Shown here: positions 57,994 to 64,000 of the stretch, piece by piece
How positions within the stretch are numbered: position 1 is the stretch's first letter
Layout: the number at the start of each line of letters is the position of its first letter
NCBI GenBank assembly: GCA_030770545.1
Contig: CM061091.1
Coordinates: 9,356,501 to 9,420,500, forward strand
From: Macropodus opercularis
Taxonomy: Eukaryota; Chordata; Actinopteri; Anabantiformes; Osphronemidae
DNA: 64,000 nucleotides
Reading direction: 5' to 3'
Translations under genes and position numbers: made by a program
The notes under the pieces: model-generated
The model's database searches: none
Told to the model about the DNA's origin: nothing
What the model saw: only the letters and a program-made list of their open reading frames with translations

Positions 57994-58973
57994 ATGGACC
58001 CAGCATCTGAGCCCAGGGTTGAGCTTCCAGCAGCCATTTCTGGCCCTTCTCTGGCTTCACAGCCGGGGGAGAGTAGATCTGAGCTCGAGGAGGTTAGAGA
58101 GACGGCTGAACATGCACTCCGACTGAGTCGTTACTTTCAGTCGGAGGTCAGGCTGGCGCTGCCAAACCGATTCAGTGGCGAGGCAGCGCAGTGTGAGACC
58201 TTTTTGTCCTCGCTTCGGCTCAAGTTTGAGCTCGAACCCCTGTCATTTTGTACCGAGAGGAGGAAAGTGACATTCACTCTCTCTCAGTTGGAGGGGCGTG
58301 CCCTAGATTGGGGAATAGCCGAATGGAATCGGTCCGCTGAGTGCTGCGGCAGCTTTAAGAAGTTCGCAGAGGAGCTGTCACTCGTTTTCAACCCTGCCGC
58401 CAGTCGCCGCGTCACCGCTGCAACTATGTTTCGTCTGTCCCAGAGTGAGAGATCGGTGTATGAATACACCATTGAGTTCCGTACGTTGGCGGCCCGTTTG
58501 GATTGGCCGGAGGCCATATTAGTAGACAAGTATTATGAGGGACTGGCCAGCAGGATAAAGGACGAGATGGTAGGAGGCGTTCTTCCTACGTCTTTGCATG
58601 AGCTTATGTCTCTGGCAGCCGCCGTGGACCAGCGGCACCACGAACGAGAGCAGGAGCGACGTTTACGGGGAAGCACCTGGAGAGCACGGATCAACCGCCC
58701 GCCGCCAGCAGAGTACCGGCGGGGATCGCCCGGTTCCGAGGGGTGGCTCAACCTGGAATGGCAGGCCCCGCGTCGTCCATCGGCTCCGCCCACGTTCACC
58801 TCGTCACCACTGGGGAGGTTCCCATGGAGATCGGCAGGCACCGGCTCTCGCAGGAAGAATGGAGGAGACGTATGTTTGGTGGTTTGTGTATGTATTGCGG
58901 ACAGGAGGGCCACAGAGCGGCAAGCTGTCCGTTAAACGGCAACGCTCACCAGCAGCCCGGGAGACGCTGGTGA
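57994..58973 (+). pseudogene. Chromovirus gag with zinc knuckle, frameshifted
   Basis: Capsid-like protein that packages element RNA. It starts at the ATG at 57994 and stays open through the retrotransposon gag (capsid) domain. The CCHC knuckle (CMYCGQEGHRAASC, about 58887-58928) lies in a different frame, so a one-base indel lies in the 58680-58745 region, where the second frame takes over. The knuckle frame stops at 58973. Confidence 0.85.
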
Positions 58974-59039
58974 GCAGATCCGTCCGCAAATCTCCCCCCT
59001 GCACACCCTCCATGGAGGCTATTTTTCCGCGTCCGGTAG

Positions 59040-60990
59040 AGACCGGACGGTTTCAGTCCTGGTGGATTCAGGAGCTGAGGCAAACTTTATGGACCTGGAC
59101 CTGGCCAGGTCGTTGGGACTGACCTTACACCGCCTGGAAAAGCCCATTACGGTACAGTCTTTCAACCTCATTACTATTCATTCTGTTGATTATCGTACTG
59201 AACTGGTGAAGATGACTATGGCCGGCAACCACCAGGAGGTGCTGGACTTCCATGTGTTTAAGTGTTCTGACTCTCCCGTTATCCTGGGTCTACCCTGGCT
59301 CCAGCGACATGATCCACATGTCAGCTGGCTTTCATGCAAGATTTTGGGCTGGAGCAAGTATTGTTTGCAGAATTGCCTTTTGTCTGCACCTCTGCCCTAT
59401 TGTGTCACACAGGAAGAGGCGGACTCCGCTACCACAGATCTCACAGGAGTACCGAAGGAGTACCACGACCTTGCACTGGTCTTTAGTAAGAAGAAGGCTA
59501 CTTCTCTTCCGCCACACCGCCCCTACGATTGCGGAATAGATTTACTTCCGGGAACAACGCCCCCCCAAAGGTCGGATCTTCTCTCTCACTCAGCCCGAGC
59601 GTGAGGCCATGGATGAATACATCAACGGAGCCTTGGCGTCCGGAATCATCCGACCATCATCGTCACCGGCGGGAGCCGGGTTCTTCTTCGTTGTTAAGAA
59701 AGATGGGGGTTTGCGTCCCTGCATCGACTACAGGGGTCTAAATGAGATCACCATTAAAAACAAGTATCCACTACCACTCATCTCTTCGGCGTTCGAGATG
59801 CTTCAAGAAGCTACAGTGTTCACCAAATTGGATCTGAGGAACGCGTATCATTTGGTTCGGGTCAAGGAAGGAGACGAGTGGAAAACGGCGTTCAACACAC
59901 CAAACGGGCACTACGAGTATTTAGTGATGCCGTTTGGCCTCACCAACGCCCCAGCAGTTTTCCAGGCCCTGGTTAATGACGTCCTACGGGATATGGTTAA
60001 TCAATTTGTGTTTGTATATTTGGATGACATTCTGATTTACACACAGGATGAGCACGTGAGTCATGTGAGGGCAGTGCTGCTACGCCTGCTCGAGAACCAG
60101 CTATATGTCAAGGCTGAAAAGTGTGATTTCCACACCACCAAGACCTCGTTCCTGGGATTCGTTGTGGAACCTGGTAAAGTGAGTATGGATCCCGCCAAGG
60201 TGGCGGCCGTCTCAGACTGGGCGAAGCCAAAGAACCGCCAGCAGCTTCAGCGGTTTCTGGGCTTCCCGAACTTTTATAGGAGATTCATCAAGGACTTTAG
60301 TAAGGTTGCAGCACCACTTCATGCCCTCACCTCCACCAAGACAGCATTCCGGTGGTCTCCCGAGGCGGAAGCGGCATTCACCAGGTTGAAGGGATTGTTC
60401 ACCTCGGCACCTATCCTTCGCCTGCCTGACCTGTCACGCCAGTTCATCGTGGAGGTGGACGCCTCCAACACAGGGGTTGGGGCCATCCTCTCACAACGGT
60501 TCGAGGACCAGAAGGTTCATCCTTGTGCCTTTTTTTCCAGGAGGTTAACCAGTGCGGAGAGGAATTACGACGTGGGGAACCGTGAACTCTTGGCCGTGAA
60601 ATTAGCCCTCGAGGAGTGGAGGCATTGGCTCGAGGGCACAACACTCCCTTTCCTCGTCTGGACGGATCACAAAAACCTGGAATACATCCGGACAGCCAGG
60701 AGGCTAAATGCTCGTCAGTCAGGGCACTGTTTTTTACCCGATTTAACTTTACTCTCTCCTACCGCCCCGGGTCAGAGAACGTCAAGCCGGATGCACTCTC
60801 GAGGCAGTTTGAGAGTCCGGAAACTTCTGAGTCCAGTTCCTCAGAGGATTTTATACTCGAGCCCACCAGGATTAGGGCTATGCGATGGGATATCGAGTCC
60901 CGAGTACGTGAGTTTCGCCACACCCAACCTGTTCCGGAGGGTTGCCCTCCGCGTTGTTTGTTCGTCCCTGTCTGTCTCCGTCCTCAGGTG
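59040..60990 (+). pseudogene. Chromovirus pol: aspartic protease, reverse transcriptase, RNase H (frameshifted)
   Basis: The protease has DSGA at about 59065. A frame change occurs in a C-run at about 59561-59567, after which 59609 onward encodes RT, with the YLDD catalytic box at 60017-60028. RNase H follows ([16 protein letters not shown], then [17 protein letters not shown]). A second frame change near 60715 moves the linker ([15 protein letters not shown]) into another frame. Each lesion alone would stop pol translation. Confidence 0.88.
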
Positions 60991-60999
60991 CTGAAGTGG

Positions 61000-62224
61000 G
61001 GACACGACTCCAAGCTGGCCTGTCACCCGCACCGTCGCTATGGTAGCACAACGTTTCTGGTGGCCGTCCATGAAAGTCGACATACGCCAGTACGTCCAAG
61101 CTTGTCGGATCTGCGCCATGAATAAGACATCGCATAGACCCCCGGCTGGGTTGCTACGCCCATTACCAGTGCCATCCCGTCCATGGTCGCACATCTCAGT
61201 GGATTTCATTACTGGTCTTCCTCCGTCAGCGGGTAAGACCACCATACTGACTATTGTGGATCGTTTTTCAAAACTAGTTCATCTCGTTTCCCTGCCCAAG
61301 TTGCCATCCGCTCAGGAGACTGCCCAGCTGTTGGTACAGAACGTGGTGAGACTCCATGGAATCCCCGAGGATATTGTATCGGACCGTGGACCCCAGTTCG
61401 CTTCGGCAGCCTGGAAGGAGTTCTGCGGGGCACTTGGGACCTCGGTGAGTTTGTCCTCAGGGTTTCATCCTCAGACTAATGGTCAGACGGAGAGGGTCAA
61501 CCAGGAGGTGGAGACCCTCCTCCGGTGCACTATCGCCACTCAACCCAGGACCTGGGCGTCACAACTCCCTTGGATTGCCGTCGTTTGCGTTAGGGTGTTC
61601 ACCGTTTGAGGCGGCCCACGGATTCCAGCCGCCTCTATTTCCGGAACAGGGCCCCGAGGTTGGAGTACCGTCCGTCTCTGCATACATTAGGAGGTGCAGA
61701 GCCACTTGGAAAAAGGTACGGACTCAATTGCTCCGGGGCCAGACCCGGGCGGAACTATGTGCAAACCGCCGCCGCTCTCCAGCTCCACAGTACAAAGTAG
61801 GTGATCAAGTTTGGCTCTCTACAAAGGACTTAAAACTCAAGGACTACTGTAAGAAACTTTCACCTAGATTCATCGGTCCATTTCCCATATCCAGAGTAAT
61901 CAACCCAGTTTCAGTTAAGCTTGATCTCCCCAGTAGTCTAAAGGTTCACCCCGTTTTCCATGTCTCTTGTGTTAAACCTGTTTTGTCTTCCATGTTATCG
62001 TCTTCGGTTGATGCCCCCCCCCCCCCGCCCACATCATCGACGGGGGCCCAGCCTACACCGTCAGCGCCATCCTCCGGTCCCGACGACGAGGTCGCGGTCT
62101 CCAGTACCTGGTGGACTGGGAGGGATATGGACCGGAACACCGCAGCTGGGTCCCCTCTAGGCACATCCTGGATCCGTTGCTGATTAGGGACTTCCACCAA
62201 CGGCATCCGGAGGAACCCTCTTAG
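61000..62224 (+). pseudogene. Chromovirus integrase and chromodomain (frameshifted)
   Basis: Zinc-binding start (HRRYGSTTF in one frame, then the C..C motif ACRIC near 61106), followed by the DDE core: [18 protein letters not shown], and [15 protein letters not shown] with the catalytic Glu. Frame changes occur near 61575 and in the C-run at about 62016-62030. The final frame encodes a chromodomain ([18 protein letters not shown]) and stops at about 62224. The chromodomain would guide insertion toward modified histones. Confidence 0.88.
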
Positions 62225-62255
62225 GTCGCCGGGAGGCGCCCGTGGGGGGGGGCTC

Positions 62256-62566
62256 TGTGACAGTTGGACCTGCTCCCCCACCAGGGGGATCCATTTGGCG
62301 TTTTGAGTTTGTCCCTTGTCTGTTCCCGTACTGGTTTCCCTTGTCCACACCTGTTTGTAATCATTGTTAGTCTGTCTTTATATACCCCTGTCTGTCAGTC
62401 TCTCGTTGCTGGTGTGTCATCCCTGATTGCTTGTCTCGTTGTTCTCCCTCGTCCCCGACCTCTAGCTCTGTTCTCGTCAAGTAAGTTAGTCAGTTTGTTT
62501 TGTAGCCTTTGTCTTTTCCCTGCGTTTGCAGTGTTTTCATTTCAGTAAATGGTAACTTGGTTTGTT
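62256..62566 (+). repeat. 3' LTR of the chromovirus, truncated
   Basis: Matches 57364-57674 with about two mismatches and then stops abruptly. About 300 bp of LTR are missing, including the polyadenylation side. L2 LINE sequence follows. Confidence 0.9.
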
Positions 62567-62571
62567 AGTGT

Positions 62572-64000
62572 GAATTGATAAATTGTACATTTAAATAGAA
62601 ACAGTGGAGAGGAAAAACTCCCTCTCTAACGAGGAAGAAACCTCCAGTAGACCCAGGCTCAGTGTGGGCGGCCATCTGCCTTGACCGGTTGGGGTGAGGG
62701 GATAGAGAAGAGAGAAAAGAACACACACACGGCAATAAGACTCCACAACACACCAACATGACTGTAAAGCATGTTTATAGTGTGATGTGTGCCGTGCGGT
62801 GCCCATGTTTGCATGTATGTTGTTTTTTTATTATTACTTTTTTTATTCTGCACTTTTGCACTTTATGTTTATGTTGAGATATGTACTTTTTTTTCCTTTC
62901 TTTTTGTATATAATGTATAACATATTTTTACTCTTTATTTTTATCCAACTGTTTTTTTCTCTGCTGCTGCTGGGTCACCAGAATTTCCCCACTGCGGGAT
63001 TAATAAAGTCTTATCTATCTATCTATCTACAACCACAACAACAAAACAAGCAGCAACAGAACACAGGCATCCAGTCAGAACTCTGGCTGCAGCATTTTGA
63101 ATTAATTGGAGGATTTTCAAAGAGTTATTGGGACAACCTATGAGTAGCGAGTTACAGTAGTCAAGCCTAGAGGTAACAAATGCATGGATTAATTTTTCAG
63201 CATCACTCTGTGAGAGGATGCTCCTAATTTTAGCAATATTCCTCAGGTGGAAGTAGGCAGTTCTAGAGATTTCTTTAATATATGGTGTAAAGGACAGATC
63301 TTGGTCAACAATGACACCAAGGTTCCTCACAGTAGAACTTGAAGCTAACGTTATGTCATCCAGAGTAAAAATCTGAATCAATAATGAGTCTCTGTGGTTT
63401 TTAGCACCAATTATAATAACCTCAGTTTTATCTGAATTCAGTTGTAGAAAGTTATGGGACATCCAGGATTTGATATCATTTAAACAAGTTTGAAGTTTGA
63501 CTAATTGGTTTGTTTCCTCTGGTTTCATGGACAAATATAACTGAGTATCATCTGCATAGCAGTGGAAATTTATAGAATGTTTTCTAATAATATTACCAAG
63601 GGGAGACATGTAAAGACTGAAAAGTATTGGACCAAGCACAGAACCCTGTGGAACTCCAAAGCTAATTCCTGTGCAGATGGAAGATTGATCATGAACATGG
63701 ACAAATTGGAATCTGTTCAACAGATAAGACTTAAACCATCCCAGTGCTTTTCCTTTAATCCCAATGCTATGTTCCAGTCTCTGCAATAGAATCTTGTGAT
63801 TAGAGACTAAATAAATCTATGTGATGGTAACAGAGATTTAGAAGAGAGAGATCTGATATTTAATAGACCACATTTAATTCTTTTATTGTTACTTTGTTCT
63901 GTAAGAGGAGCTTAGTTCCTGCGTGTATTACGATCTTGCTGTATTTACGCTTATCCTTATGCAGGAGCTTCAGGTAAGACTGGATGTCGCCCGCTCTGGC
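62572..64000 (-). mobile_element. L2-type LINE, internally deleted, running off the right edge
   Basis: On the minus strand, from the edge: an ORF1 esterase-like fragment (KIVIHAG at about 63930), an endonuclease start (about 63890-63800), then a jump to RT (63786-63070) with SFGVPQGSVLGPILF, the YADD box (about 63549-63560) and LNSDKTEVIIIG. The 3' UTR follows in two pieces split by a nested insertion at 62736-63033. The 255-aa open frame is the longest L2 RT fragment in the window. Confidence 0.85.
62736..63033 (+). mobile_element. Nested non-LTR 3' tail ending in (TATC)n
   Basis: It interrupts the L2 3' UTR: canonical L2 continuity (as at 12280-12310) is broken at 62736 and resumes at 63034. 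It ends TTTCCCCACTGCGGGATTAA then TCTATCTATCTATC. Same family as 32790-33042. Confidence 0.65.

Larger units (their letters stand above)
57364..62566 (+). mobile_element. Ty3/gypsy chromovirus, nearly full length, 3' LTR truncated
   Basis: Order: 5' LTR (57364-57977), gag (57994-58973), protease (from about 59040), RT and RNase H (59609 to about 60830), integrase (about 61000-61900), chromodomain (about 62046-62220), purine tract (62243-62252), 3' LTR (62256-62566, truncated). The protease-RT-RNaseH-integrase order and a C-terminal chromodomain define the group. The two LTRs differ at only about two of some 311 comparable sites, so the insertion is recent, yet the coding region shows several frame changes. 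It lies upstream of the first two-pore-channel exon found, in the same intron or 5' flank. Confidence 0.93.

Noticed and set aside
58284..58913. Minus-strand ORFs opposite the chromovirus gag
   Set aside because: GC-rich antisense shadows of gag; no independent evidence for coding.
1..64000. A novel defence or gene-cluster system
   Set aside because: All recognised coding units are known vertebrate families or retroelement/transposon proteins; no co-oriented cluster of unknown genes is present.

Overview
The window looks like nuclear DNA of a ray-finned (teleost) fish. It has widely spaced vertebrate exons with GT/AG splice sites, long AT-rich introns, and a dense load of typical fish repeats: L2-type LINEs ending in a (CAATT)n / 'TTTATTTATATAGCGCC' tail, tRNA-derived SINEs, Ty3/gypsy chromoviruses, Harbinger and Tc1-like DNA elements, a Penelope-like fragment, and an I/Nimb-type LINE. 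I found no prokaryotic operon, CRISPR array or rRNA. All exon boundaries below were read by hand from splice consensus and protein homology recalled from memory.

Layout. (1) Positions 1-6633, minus strand: the first eight coding exons of a PACE4/PCSK6-type proprotein convertase, from signal peptide through prodomain to the oxyanion-hole exon; it continues off the left edge. A 600-bp near-perfect palindrome (6777-7380) lies about 140 bp upstream of its start codon. (2) 7390-14800: no gene recognised; diverged repeats, a solo LTR (9935-10592) and an L2 LINE 3' half (11990-13262). (3) 14860-21110: plekhf1 (PH + FYVE, endosomal phafin-1), intact at 16074-17036 minus, with a downstream fragment of its 3' end (15180-15530) and a decayed second copy upstream (20217-20973). 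(4) 23105-28640 minus: a complete seven-exon pop4 gene (RNase P/MRP subunit Rpp29, 220 aa). POP4 and PLEKHF1 are also neighbours in human 19q12, so this is conserved synteny. (5) 28800-36080: no gene recognised; L2 copies and a second copy of the repeat-rich DNA found in pop4 intron 6. (6) 36085-39780: an LTR carrying a 14-bp minisatellite, then the 5' three exons of an ST6GALNAC1/2-like sialyltransferase cut off by a Harbinger-type transposon. (7) 40920-49700: retroelement-rich (I-type LINE, Penelope pieces, SINE, internally deleted L2, hAT remnant, LTR-like repeats). (8) 51387-56854 minus: eight in-frame exons of a two-pore channel (TPC2/TPC3-like), with gaps where some expected exons are not seen. 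(9) 57364-62566: a nearly full-length, apparently recent Ty3/gypsy chromovirus with frameshifted ORFs and a truncated 3' LTR. (10) 62572-64000: a broken L2 LINE with a nested LINE-tail insertion.

The host genes do not form an operon or pathway: PCSK6 acts in the secretory pathway, PLEKHF1 on endosomes, POP4 in tRNA/rRNA processing, ST6GALNAC in Golgi O-glycan sialylation, and the TPC in endolysosomal membranes. I found no convincing undescribed biological system. The most interesting signals are structural: the long palindrome at pcsk6, the local plekhf1 duplications, the transposon-truncated sialyltransferase, the gappy TPC gene, and the young yet frameshifted chromovirus.
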